Positions 35,149 to 44,444 of a stretch of DNA of 64,000 nucleotides are shown piece after piece. The stretch covers positions 682,001 to 746,000 of the forward strand of contig OZ026535.1 of NCBI GenBank assembly GCA_964020105.1. The letters run 5' to 3'. Positions within the stretch are counted from its first letter, which is position 1. Each line of letters opens with the position of its first letter. A program made the position numbers and the translations under genes. The notes beneath the pieces were generated by a model. The model ran no database searches. It saw nothing but the letters and a program-made list of their open reading frames with translations, and was not told the DNA's origin. The DNA is from G964020105 sp964020105. GTDB lineage: Bacteria > Pseudomonadota > Alphaproteobacteria > WRAU01 > Hepatincolaceae.

Positions 35149-36385
35149 ATTTTAATCCTTCAATTGGCTTAATTTTTGCAGATCTAATTGCCGGGTAAAT
35201 ACTAGAAAGAATAGAAAAAGATAAAGCAACTAAGATCACTAAAACCACCTGAAAAGACTGCACATCTGCAGGCAATTTAGATAAAAAATATACTTCCTCT
35301 GCAAATAAATTAACTCCAGAAAATGCTTCTATTAATGCCCTAATCTTCTCTATATTTGCACTAAATAATACTCCAATCAAGGCACCAGAAAATGTTCCCA
35401 TTATCCCTATTCTTATGCCTATCATCATAAATATGGTGATAATAGATTTTTTACTTAACCCAATAGTCCTAAAAATAGCTATTTCTTTTGTTTTACTTCT
35501 AACTAGCATTATGAGACCTGAAACAATATTAAAGGTCGCAATTAAAATTATTAAAGATAATATTAAAAACATTACATTTTTTTCAACATCAATGGCATTA
35601 ATAAGATATTTATTTTCATTCTGCCAAGTTTGAACCTGTTGCAATGCAGGATTAAGCAAATAAATCTTTTTTGCAATATCATAGCTGTTATTAGGATCAC
35701 TAATAAATATCTCAATTTTTTGTGTGGTGTCAACAGAGTACCCAAAAAACTTTTGCGCTGCCTCAAAAGGAACAATAACACTTGAAGAATCATACTGATA
35801 CATGCCTGTATTTAATATACCTATCACCTTAAAACCAGAAAACTTAGGTAAAGTTCCAAAAATAGTTGTATACCCCTCTGAGGTTGCTAAAGTAATATTA
35901 TCTCCTATCTTAATATTTAAATCTCTAGCAAGCACCCTGCCAATAATAACAACATCTTGTCCTTTCTGAAAAGAAGATAAATTATAACCACCTAGGGATT
36001 TATACAAAATATCCCTCTTAGTCAAATCATAAAAAGTGATACCACTTACCACTACCCCAGCAGTACCTCCTCTGTGGCTTAGCAAAGACTGCATCACAAT
36101 CGACGGAGCTAGGTAAATAATATCATCAATTTTTTCTAAATCGGCAATCTTAGCCTTAAAATCCATAACCTGATTCTTTGCTCCTGAAATATATAAATGA
36201 CCATTAGTTCCTATAAGATTATTAATTATTTCTTTACGAAATCCATTCATAACAGACATTACTATAATTAACGTTGCCACTCCAAGAGCAATTCCTATTA
36301 AGGAAAACCAAGAAATGAAAGCAATAAAGCTCTCCTTACGCTTCGATTTTAAATATCTTCCAGCAATCTCCCATTCTAACTTCAT
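35141..36385 (-). CDS. lolC: Lipoprotein-releasing ABC transporter permease LolC/LolE-type
   Basis: 414 residues. The N-terminal LEWEIAGRYLKSKRKE and GIALGVATLIIVMSVMNGFR are diagnostic of LolC/E proteins; a large periplasmic MacB-PCD domain (about 45-260) is followed by three TMs with an FtsX fold. A single permease gene is present, so it probably forms a homodimer with LolD (LolF-type arrangement). Follows proS in the conserved alphaproteobacterial order. Confidence 0.95.
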   Translation of the reverse strand: MKLEWEIAGRYLKSKRKESFIAFISWFSLIGIALGVATLIIVMSVMNGFRKEIINNLIGTNGHLYISGAKNQVMDFKAKIADLEKIDDIIYLAPSIVMQSLLSHRGGTAGVVVSGITFYDLTKRDILYKSLGGYNLSSFQKGQDVVIIGRVLARDLNIKIGDNITLATSEGYTTIFGTLPKFSGFKVIGILNTGMYQYDSSSVIVPFEAAQKFFGYSVDTTQKIEIFISDPNNSYDIAKKIYLLNPALQQVQTWQNENKYLINAIDVEKNVMFLILSLIILIATFNIVSGLIMLVRSKTKEIAIFRTIGLSKKSIITIFMMIGIRIGIMGTFSGALIGVLFSANIEKIRALIEAFSGVNLFAEEVYFLSKLPADVQSFQVVLVILVALSFSILSSIYPAIRSAKIKPIEGLKYD

Positions 36386-36457
36386 ATAAATCTCACAAAT
36401 AATATTATTATAATTTTTTAATCATATTACACAATCTTAGATAGCAATATCATGATA

Positions 36458-37783
36458 TCATGCTTTTAAAATATCAACTAATTTAATAATTTCAGCAATT
36501 GGTATATTCACCACAAGACCGTCTTTTCTATGTTTTAGCTCTATCGTATTATTTTTAATAGATTTTGATCCTATATTGATTTGATAGGGAAAACCTAAAA
36601 GATCTGCTGTTGCTAGTTTGTTACCAACGGAATCTTCTTTATCATTATAAAGTACTTGAAAATTATAATCTTGGAGAAGGTTATAAACCTGCATACACAG
36701 CTCAGTAACTTCTGGCTGAGTAGATAGAGAACTTATAATAATATCAAAAGGACTAACGGATTTATGCCAAATAATACCTTTCTCATCATGTGAAGATTCT
36801 ATAATTGCGCCAATTAACCTGGATACACCAATACCATAAGATCCCATCACTGGAGTTATCATTGTAGAATTTTTATCTAAAATTTGTAATTCCATAGCTT
36901 TAGAATACTTATCGGCAAAATAGAATACATGACCAACCTCAATACCGCGCATTGACACTATATTATCTTGATTATTTATGTATTTAATATCCTCTGGATC
37001 GTGCTTTTCTTCTGTTGCAGCGTAATAAGATGTATATAGATTAAAAATATGATCAATATCATTAATATAATCGATATTTTTTTCGCCAAAACTAAGATCA
37101 AGAATAGCCTTATCACAAAATACTTCGGATTCCCCTGTATTAGCTAAAATCATGAATTCATGACTTAAATCACCCCCTATTTGTCCAGAATCAGCCTTCA
37201 TAGGGATAGCTTTTAAACCCATTGTTTGAAATATTTTTAAATAACTAGCAAACATTTTTTTATAAGATATCACTGCATCAGTTGGAGATAAATCGAAAGA
37301 ATAGGCATCTTTCATTAAAAACTCACGCCCTCGCATAATGCCGAAACGTGGTCGTATTTCATCTCTAAATTTCCACTGAATTTGATATAAATTCATTGGT
37401 AGATCTTTATAAGATTTTATATTATCACGAAATACTTGAGTGATTTGCTCTTCATTAGTTGGACCATATAGTAGTTTTCTACCATGTCTATCTTCTATTC
37501 TTAACATTTCAAGGCCATAATCGTTATATCTACCGCTCTCAAGCCATATATCTGCCGATTGTACCGTGGGCATTAAAACATTTAAAGCACCAGATTTATT
37601 CATTTCTTGTTTTATGATATTTGCTATTTTATCTAATACTTTTAAACCTAGTGGCAACCATATATAAATTCCACTATGAGTCTGCCTAATCATACCACTT
37701 TTTAGCATTAAAATATGTGAAACAATGGATGCATCTTTAGGATTCTCCTTCAATATAGGAGCAAAATATCTCGACAATAACAT
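36458..37783 (-). CDS. proS: Prolyl-tRNA synthetase (alphaproteobacterial type)
   Basis: 441 residues. Class II motifs: GIYIWLPLG, GPTNEE (motif 2 region), FRDEIRPRFGIMRGREFLMKDAYSFD, and GSYGIGVSRL (motif 3). The editing INS domain of longer bacterial ProRS is missing, as is normal for the short alphaproteobacterial form. C-terminal anticodon-binding domain from about 340. Charges tRNA-Pro. Confidence 0.96.
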   Translation of the reverse strand: MLLSRYFAPILKENPKDASIVSHILMLKSGMIRQTHSGIYIWLPLGLKVLDKIANIIKQEMNKSGALNVLMPTVQSADIWLESGRYNDYGLEMLRIEDRHGRKLLYGPTNEEQITQVFRDNIKSYKDLPMNLYQIQWKFRDEIRPRFGIMRGREFLMKDAYSFDLSPTDAVISYKKMFASYLKIFQTMGLKAIPMKADSGQIGGDLSHEFMILANTGESEVFCDKAILDLSFGEKNIDYINDIDHIFNLYTSYYAATEEKHDPEDIKYINNQDNIVSMRGIEVGHVFYFADKYSKAMELQILDKNSTMITPVMGSYGIGVSRLIGAIIESSHDEKGIIWHKSVSPFDIIISSLSTQPEVTELCMQVYNLLQDYNFQVLYNDKEDSVGNKLATADLLGFPYQINIGSKSIKNNTIELKHRKDGLVVNIPIAEIIKLVDILKA

Positions 37784-37833
37784 AAAAACATCTCCAATAA
37801 ACTTCTGCCATGCAGGCTATAACTAATATTAAC

Positions 37834-38304
37834 CTAATTAAATACGTATCTTATGAAGCTTTTACTAACATAATAATTATTAATATTTTTATCAAAAATC
37901 ACATAATAATTTATTTCTGTATCTAAACTTATATTACTTGAGAGAAAAATTGAATATCCAATTCCTAATTTTAAATACAAATCATTCATATTATTTGCAA
38001 CCCCCACACCTGCTAATGTGTATAAATCTGATAGCGCGTCATCAAAATTATAAAGAGCGTCAAGGAAAAATTTAGTATCATTTTTTATATCAAGATTAAG
38101 CCTAAGAGAAAGTGGAGTTCCAAAATTATATCCGCCAAATATCCCAACACCAAGCTCTCCATCCACCATAAGTCCACTGCCTATGAAAAAATGCTGATCT
38201 GAAGACAAATTATTTTTCACTTTGTATGTAACGGTATCATCAGCTTTAATTATTGGAATTACAAATAATGCTATAAATAACAAATATAAAAGCTTTTTAA
38301 ACAT
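37834..38304 (-). CDS. Small secreted protein, probably an outer-membrane beta-barrel
   Basis: 156 residues with a signal peptide ending VIPIIKADD. The rest alternates polar/aromatic strands with Gly/Asn turns (GSGLMVDGELGVGIFGGYNFG, LYLKLGIGYSIFL, SFIRYVFN with a terminal aromatic strand), as in 8-stranded OmpA/OmpW-like barrels. ATG follows AGGAG. In many alphaproteobacteria the methylmalonyl-CoA epimerase gene (mce) lies between rnj and proS; here this unrelated gene takes that place. No family recognised. Confidence 0.55.
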   Translation of the reverse strand: MFKKLLYLLFIALFVIPIIKADDTVTYKVKNNLSSDQHFFIGSGLMVDGELGVGIFGGYNFGTPLSLRLNLDIKNDTKFFLDALYNFDDALSDLYTLAGVGVANNMNDLYLKLGIGYSIFLSSNISLDTEINYYVIFDKNINNYYVSKSFIRYVFN

Positions 38305-38326
38305 TATTGCTCCTAAAGGTATGTCT

Positions 38327-39961
38327 CTATATTGATAAATGTACTACTACTATTGGTTTTTTATTGATCGCATCCTTAAATATCTTACGTATTATTACTC
38401 TGATATCTTCCTTAATAGTATCTTCTTTTTTAGTTGCATCATAACGAGCAGATAATAAATAATTAGTAATCTTATTTTCTATCATTCTAACTATATTATC
38501 TTTTTCTGTTTCGCAAAGCAATCCTAGAGTATCAATATTGAAATTTCTAATAGCGTATTTACTATCAATACTAATAGAAAGAAATACAGAACCTTCAAAA
38601 AATAGTTTTGTCCTTACCTTGATAAAATCTTCATTAAAACTAATAACTCTATTACCATCATAAGTTAGCTTACCAACATTAATCTTATCTATAATCTTTA
38701 ATTTATCAGAAAACAATTCCACAACCTCTCCGCAACGAAACATCTCAGATTCAAATCCTAAAGATCTCGCAAACTCAACATGTTTTCTTAAATGCATTAT
38801 TTCACCATGCATTGGTATAATACACTTGGGTTTAACAAAATCATAAATCATTTTAAGCTCTTCTTGCTTAGCATGACCTGAAACATGAATATTATAATCA
38901 TTAGCTGTATAATACTGTATGTTCATATCCGCAAGAGTATTATAATATTTCAATACCTTATCTTCGTTCCCTTGTATGATTTTTGCAGAAAATACTACAA
39001 TATCATTTTGCTGTAACTTATCTTTGTACTCATTTCTTATTATAACATTGTACATAACAGATCTCTCCTCTCCCTGAGAACCTGTTGCTAAGATAATTAA
39101 TTTATTTCTCTCTATTTTTTTTGCCTCTTCTTCAGTTATAAAAAAATTAGGATCAAAAAAACCATGCTTAATTCCTAAACTAACATAAAGATTAAGTGAT
39201 CTACCATATAAAACAATTCTCTTTTTTAGTTTTTTTGCTAACTCGGCAATTAAACGAATTCTTTCCAAATTTGAAGAGAATAATGAAATCCAAGTAGCCC
39301 CCTTGGCCTGCATGATTATATGATGCAAATCTTTCTCAATTAAAGTTTCCTCTCCAGAAATACCTTCTTCAAAAATATTTGTTGAATCACATATTAAATA
39401 TTCAATATTTTCCTTATATAGATTACTTAAAGTATTACACATTTCAGTATCAGATAATTTCATTTTAAAATCACCACTGTGTGCAACTTTGCCCAAAGGA
39501 GTATCTATAACCAGAAGACTGCACTCAATTATTGAGTGGTAAACAGGCACCCATTTAACCTTAAATGTTGATATGTTATATTGTCTATTTGGCTCTACAA
39601 TAATGATATCTACTTTATTATCTAAATTATGCTCTTTTAATTTAGATTTTATTAAATCTGCAGTCCAAGCAGTAGCATAAATAGGACAGTTTAAATAGCT
39701 TATAAGATAAGGAATTGCACCTATATGATCCTCATGCCCATGAGTTATTACTAATGCTTTTGGTCTGATATTATTCTCTAGGAAAAACATTATATCAGGG
39801 AAAAAAATATCCATAGAAGTTAATCTATTATCTTTAAATCCCATGCCAAAATCAACTAGCAAGTATTCACTAGTTGTGTTATTGAAATTACAGTATAAGT
39901 AACTATTTAATCCTATTTCACCCAAACCTCCAAGAGAAGAGAATGATAATCTATATGTCAT
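38327..39961 (-). CDS. rnj: Ribonuclease J
   Basis: 544 residues. Metallo-beta-lactamase fold with HGHEDHIGAIPYL (motif II), AHSGDFK and HVSGHA, then the beta-CASP insertion (STNIFEEG to RSLNLYV) and HGE near residue 380. RNase J is a 5'-3' exo/endoribonuclease acting in rRNA and mRNA turnover. It lies between coaX and the small barrel-like gene, as in other alphaproteobacteria apart from that gene. Confidence 0.94.
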   Translation of the reverse strand: MTYRLSFSSLGGLGEIGLNSYLYCNFNNTTSEYLLVDFGMGFKDNRLTSMDIFFPDIMFFLENNIRPKALVITHGHEDHIGAIPYLISYLNCPIYATAWTADLIKSKLKEHNLDNKVDIIIVEPNRQYNISTFKVKWVPVYHSIIECSLLVIDTPLGKVAHSGDFKMKLSDTEMCNTLSNLYKENIEYLICDSTNIFEEGISGEETLIEKDLHHIIMQAKGATWISLFSSNLERIRLIAELAKKLKKRIVLYGRSLNLYVSLGIKHGFFDPNFFITEEEAKKIERNKLIILATGSQGEERSVMYNVIIRNEYKDKLQQNDIVVFSAKIIQGNEDKVLKYYNTLADMNIQYYTANDYNIHVSGHAKQEELKMIYDFVKPKCIIPMHGEIMHLRKHVEFARSLGFESEMFRCGEVVELFSDKLKIIDKINVGKLTYDGNRVISFNEDFIKVRTKLFFEGSVFLSISIDSKYAIRNFNIDTLGLLCETEKDNIVRMIENKITNYLLSARYDATKKEDTIKEDIRVIIRKIFKDAINKKPIVVVHLSI

Positions 39962-39983
39962 TGATTAATCCCTATTAATTATT

Positions 39984-40748
39984 TTAAAATCTATTATTAT
40001 TTTTATCCACTATGGTTTTTATACCTTTAAATATTATCTCACTGTCATATGTATAAGAAAATTTCAAATCTTCTAAAATTAAAGATGCCAAGCCACCAGT
40101 AATAAAAATATTATCACAAGAATATTCATTCATTGCTTTTTCTACTAAAGAATGAACAGTACCCAAATATCCCCAATAAACCCCTGCTTCCATTGCCGAA
40201 ACAGTATCTGTTCCTAAAACAAACTCAACTCTTCTAGGCTCTATAAGTGGTAATAGCGAAGTGCTAGAATTAAGTACTTTATAAAGTGTAGATAATCCAA
40301 GTGTAATTGCCACTTTATCCGTATATGCTGTATTATCAATATATTGCAAAACACTTGCTGTACCCACGTCAAATACTAATGCTGGAAACAATTTATGCTC
40401 TGCAATATAGGCAGACTTACAAATAATATCCATACCAATAGATGCAATATCTCTAGTTCTATTTTTGAAGCATAAATCATGCTCTAAGTGATTTAAAATA
40501 ACTACTTTTGCAGCATATTGAGAGAAAAGAAAATCCTTTAAATATTCATTATTCTCCTTTACAACCGATGAAATAATAAATAAAGCCCCTCTGAATAATT
40601 TTTCTACTTCTTTGTTAGTAAGTAAACTATCTAGTAATAAAGGCTTTGAAGGAATAAAAAATCTTTTTTTAATAATATTACTATCAAAAACCACAAACTC
40701 ACACGTTGTATTCCCCATATCCACGGCTATAAAAGTATTATAATCCAT
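39984..40748 (-). CDS. coaX: Type III pantothenate kinase
   Basis: 254 residues from ATG 40748 (the longer frame would use GTG 40757). The ATPase P-loop AVDMGNTTC (near the start), VFDVGTAS, and GVYWGYLGTV with ITGG show an ASKHA-fold CoaX. It phosphorylates pantothenate, the first step to CoA. Overlaps the end of birA (stop 40738), indicating coupled translation. Confidence 0.92.
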   Translation of the reverse strand: MDYNTFIAVDMGNTTCEFVVFDSNIIKKRFFIPSKPLLLDSLLTNKEVEKLFRGALFIISSVVKENNEYLKDFLFSQYAAKVVILNHLEHDLCFKNRTRDIASIGMDIICKSAYIAEHKLFPALVFDVGTASVLQYIDNTAYTDKVAITLGLSTLYKVLNSSTSLLPLIEPRRVEFVLGTDTVSAMEAGVYWGYLGTVHSLVEKAMNEYSCDNIFITGGLASLILEDLKFSYTYDSEIIFKGIKTIVDKNNNRF

Positions 40749-41463
40749 AAATATCACCAGTTGTGAATTTCTTTCTTATACCATCTTGGTTAAGAATTAA
40801 ATATCCCTCTTCAGTTATATCTTCAAAAATCCCACCATGCGTCACTCCTTGTGCTTTGATGTTGATCTCCTCTGAGTACCTGTAAGCCCTACTTTTCCAC
40901 CTTTCTATTAAAAATTTTGTGTCCTCACTAATATACTGTAAAAAATATAATGATTTTTTTACTAATTTATTAGCAAAATCAATATTATCAATTTCTTTAC
41001 CTAATAAATCATATAAAGATATCGTAGGGTATGCTTCCATATATGGAGCTTTGATTAAATTAACCCCTATGCCAACTATTAAATAATCTATGCCCTCAAC
41101 TTTTTCAATTTCCAAAAGAGTACCAGATATCTTAGCATTTTTAACCAAAACATCATTTGGCCATTTAGATAAGAAAATATATTTATCAAAAATATATTCT
41201 TGTAATAACTCCCTAATTGCTAAAGAAAAACATAAACTAATAAGTCCACAGGAGGAGATATCTTTAAATATATCTCCCCTCTTGAGTACTAAGCTAAGGT
41301 GCAAGTTCCCTCTAAAAGAATACCAATTTGCTCCTAATTTTCCTCTGCCTGCTATCTGCTCATGAGCTAATATGGCAAAAGGACGATTAATAAGTTTGCT
41401 GAGCAATATTTCTTTCGCGTAAGCATTAGTGCTATCTATTTTATCAACAATACAAAAAAACAT
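40738..41463 (-). CDS. birA: Biotin--[acetyl-CoA-carboxylase] ligase
   Basis: 241 residues. The biotin-adenylate loop is EQIAGRGKLGANW (GRGxxG-x-x-W), with STNAYAKE and SKWPNDVLVKNAKISGTLLE (the KWPND motif). No N-terminal HTH, so it is a stand-alone ligase, not a biotin-operon repressor. It biotinylates carboxylase carrier proteins. Its ATG overlaps the nuoN stop (TAATG). Confidence 0.94.
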   Translation of the reverse strand: MFFCIVDKIDSTNAYAKEILLSKLINRPFAILAHEQIAGRGKLGANWYSFRGNLHLSLVLKRGDIFKDISSCGLISLCFSLAIRELLQEYIFDKYIFLSKWPNDVLVKNAKISGTLLEIEKVEGIDYLIVGIGVNLIKAPYMEAYPTISLYDLLGKEIDNIDFANKLVKKSLYFLQYISEDTKFLIERWKSRAYRYSEEINIKAQGVTHGGIFEDITEEGYLILNQDGIRKKFTTGDIYGL

Positions 41464-42935
41464 TAAAATAATACCGTAAATTCATTTAATAAAGATGTTA
41501 ACGGATATAAGAAAAATATAAAACCTAAGGTAAATAAAAACAATATAAAAATTACTAGTCTCGCTATAAAATTACCTTTTTGCGAATAATAACTAACTTT
41601 TATATCTTCATAATGATCAAAATACATGATTCTTATAAGCTTCAAGTAAAAATACATCATAATGACACTTAAAATAGCAATAGTAGAACCTAAAATATAA
41701 TATTTAGCAATAAATACGCTGTATAATATAAAAAGTTTTGCAAAAAATCCAGCTGTTATTGGTAATCCTGCCATAGATAACAGAAAAACACTTAAGATGA
41801 ATGATAAATAAGGATGATTCTTATATAATCCTTTTAAATCATATATATCCTCAATAGGCTTTGAATCCTTATTAATTAACATGATAGTCCCAACAAATCC
41901 AACCAAGGCAACTCCATAGGTTATAACATATATAATTAGATTTTCAACTGAAGTAATACTTTTATTAAGAAAAATAATTAATAAATAAGACATATTAGCA
42001 ATTGAACTATAGGCAATAAAACTTTTAATGTTGGTCTGATAAATGGAAACAATAAAGCCAACAACCGCTGAAGCTAAAACTAGAATCATAATAATTTTAT
42101 GCCAATGAGGCATAAGCTCCGATAATGGCTCCCAAAGAATTCTTAAAAAAATAAATAATATACTAAATTTAGTAACAACAGCCATCATAAGTAGCATAAA
42201 CTTGTTTATTCCTCTATAAACATCTGGAGTCCACATATGAAAAGGAACTAAAGATAGTTTAAAGCTTATCCCAACGATAACTAATATCATACCTATCAAT
42301 AATATCCAATTATTAGTTTTCCCTTCTATATAATTTCTAATTTCAATAAAATTAGTTACTCCCGTGTAGCCATATATCATTGATATGCCATACAGTAAGA
42401 AAGCAGTTCCCAAAGTACCTAATAAAAAATATTTGATCCCTGCTTGATTAGATTTTGTATTATTTTTATTAATAAACATGAAAATATAACTACACACAGT
42501 GACCAATTCAAATGTTATATAGAAAGCTATAAAATCATTGCTAGAAATCATCAGCAAATTACCCAAAAGAAAAAATGGAATTAACACAATATACTCGAAT
42601 TGAAATGTCCCATTTTCTATAAGATATTTTCTAGATAAAATAGATATCAATAAAACAAAAGAAATAATGATGATTTTAAATATATAAATCAAAGGCGAAA
42701 TAATATATAAATGATTGAAAGTTTCTACATAAGTATCACCAATAGCAACAACTAATATTAAGCAAAATAAAGTTGTGAATATATTTAATATTGATAACTT
42801 ATTAAATAATACTATTTTACTGGGGGTATCATGTTGAGAAGTAAAAAGTCCGAAAAGCAACATTATAAACGCAATTATAGCCAGATAAATTTCTGGAATT
42901 GCAATTACAAAATTAGATACACTTATGCTAACCAT
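41463..42935 (-). CDS. nuoN: NADH-quinone oxidoreductase subunit N
   Basis: 490 residues, about 14 TM segments, antiporter-like membrane subunit of complex I. Key antiporter residues are in the ITFELVTVCSYIF and KLSLVPFHMWTPDVY regions (Glu and Lys of TM5/TM7), with MTKFSILFIFLRI-type (VVTKFSILF) lysine in TM8. Last gene of the nuo operon; its stop shares bases with the birA start. Confidence 0.95.
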   Translation of the reverse strand: MVSISVSNFVIAIPEIYLAIIAFIMLLFGLFTSQHDTPSKIVLFNKLSILNIFTTLFCLILVVAIGDTYVETFNHLYIISPLIYIFKIIIISFVLLISILSRKYLIENGTFQFEYIVLIPFFLLGNLLMISSNDFIAFYITFELVTVCSYIFMFINKNNTKSNQAGIKYFLLGTLGTAFLLYGISMIYGYTGVTNFIEIRNYIEGKTNNWILLIGMILVIVGISFKLSLVPFHMWTPDVYRGINKFMLLMMAVVTKFSILFIFLRILWEPLSELMPHWHKIIMILVLASAVVGFIVSIYQTNIKSFIAYSSIANMSYLLIIFLNKSITSVENLIIYVITYGVALVGFVGTIMLINKDSKPIEDIYDLKGLYKNHPYLSFILSVFLLSMAGLPITAGFFAKLFILYSVFIAKYYILGSTIAILSVIMMYFYLKLIRIMYFDHYEDIKVSYYSQKGNFIARLVIFILFLFTLGFIFFLYPLTSLLNEFTVLF

Positions 42936-42950
42936 GTTAATAACCTTATC

Positions 42951-44444
42951 TTAAACATCATTTCTAATAATCAAGCCATTTTTAAAATTTTCAATCAGTT
43001 GTGCTACTGATGAGTGTATAACGTCAAGAAAAACATCTGGATATATACCCATAAATATAATAAACACAACCATGGAATATAAGCCAAAAAACTCTAACAG
43101 TCCTACATCTTTAAAGGATGTAGTATAACTACTTGAATTACCAAAAATAACATCTCTATTAAATCTTAATACAACTGTAGCATTAATTAGAATGGCAAAA
43201 ACAAATAACAAAGCAAAGAAGCGATGATTTTGAAAAATACCAATCAAAGTTAAAAATTCACCAATAAATCCATTAGTACCTGGCAAACCCATGGCTGCTA
43301 ATCCAAAAACAATCAGTGCGATACAAAATAGTGGCATATTGTTGGCTATACCAGAAAAATACTCCAACTTGCTTGAATTAAAGCGTTTTCTAAGATAGAA
43401 AATAGAAAGAAATATACCTCCATTATAGATAGAGTGACTAATTGATTGAAATATTGCACCCTCTATTCCTTGTGTATTAAAAGAAAATATGCCTGCAACT
43501 ATTAATGCCATATGAGATATGGAAAAATAAGCAAATAATCGTTTAATATTTGTTTCAGCAAATGCAATAATTCCTGTATAACAAAGGGTGATAAAAGATA
43601 GAGTGTAAAGAATAATAGATAAATCGATAATTGCCAGAGGAAATATTGGTAATAAGATGCGTAACATTCCATACACACCGTATTTCAATAAAACACCTGA
43701 AAGAATGATATTAAGAGATATGGGAGCAGTATCATAAACATCGGCTAACCAGCTATGGAAGGGGAAAAGAGCCGATTTTATTGCTAATCCAATAAATATT
43801 GCAATAAATAAATATAATTGAACAGAATAGTCGAAAGTAAAAGTTTGAAAAGCTTGGATAGACGAGCTTTTTGTAAGAGAAATCATAATAATTATGGCAA
43901 TTATCATTAACATAGATCCAAAGATCGTATAGAGCATAAATTTAAAAGTAGAATATAGTTTATTACCTGAACCAAATAATCCTAGAATAAAAAATACTGG
44001 GATCATTGAGCTTTCATAAAAAATATAAAACAGAACTAAATCCAAAGCTATAAAAGTACCGGTTGCACAAGAAAGAACAAGCAATAATGATACAGAGTAT
44101 AATCTGGCATTATCTATTGGAAAATCTATAAATGTAAATATTAAAAGGAAAAGTAAGCTACTAAAAGTAATAAAAAGCAGAGATATACCGTCAACTCCGA
44201 CATAATAATTAAAATCAATAGAACCTACTAAAATAATTTTTTCAATAAATTGATAAGTATTATCAATTTTACTAAAACTAAACCATAAATATATTATAAG
44301 AATAATATGCATAACAGCTGTTAGTATGGAAATATATCTAACATTTTTAGCAATTAATTCATTATCCCCTCTTATAGTAAGAATAACCATAACAGCAACT
44401 ATAGGCAATATAATTAGAAAAGATAATATAGGCATAGAAATCAT
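42951..44444 (-). CDS. nuoM: NADH-quinone oxidoreductase subunit M
   Basis: 497 residues, about 14 TM segments. Antiporter-type subunit: FYIFYESSMIPVFFILG holds the conserved TM5 Glu, AIKSALFPFHSWLADVY the TM7 Lys and GVLLKYGVYGMLRI the TM8 Lys. Pumps protons in complex I. Directly adjoins nuoL (no gap). Confidence 0.96.
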   Translation of the reverse strand: MISMPILSFLIILPIVAVMVILTIRGDNELIAKNVRYISILTAVMHIILIIYLWFSFSKIDNTYQFIEKIILVGSIDFNYYVGVDGISLLFITFSSLLFLLIFTFIDFPIDNARLYSVSLLLVLSCATGTFIALDLVLFYIFYESSMIPVFFILGLFGSGNKLYSTFKFMLYTIFGSMLMIIAIIIMISLTKSSSIQAFQTFTFDYSVQLYLFIAIFIGLAIKSALFPFHSWLADVYDTAPISLNIILSGVLLKYGVYGMLRILLPIFPLAIIDLSIILYTLSFITLCYTGIIAFAETNIKRLFAYFSISHMALIVAGIFSFNTQGIEGAIFQSISHSIYNGGIFLSIFYLRKRFNSSKLEYFSGIANNMPLFCIALIVFGLAAMGLPGTNGFIGEFLTLIGIFQNHRFFALLFVFAILINATVVLRFNRDVIFGNSSSYTTSFKDVGLLEFFGLYSMVVFIIFMGIYPDVFLDVIHSSVAQLIENFKNGLIIRNDV

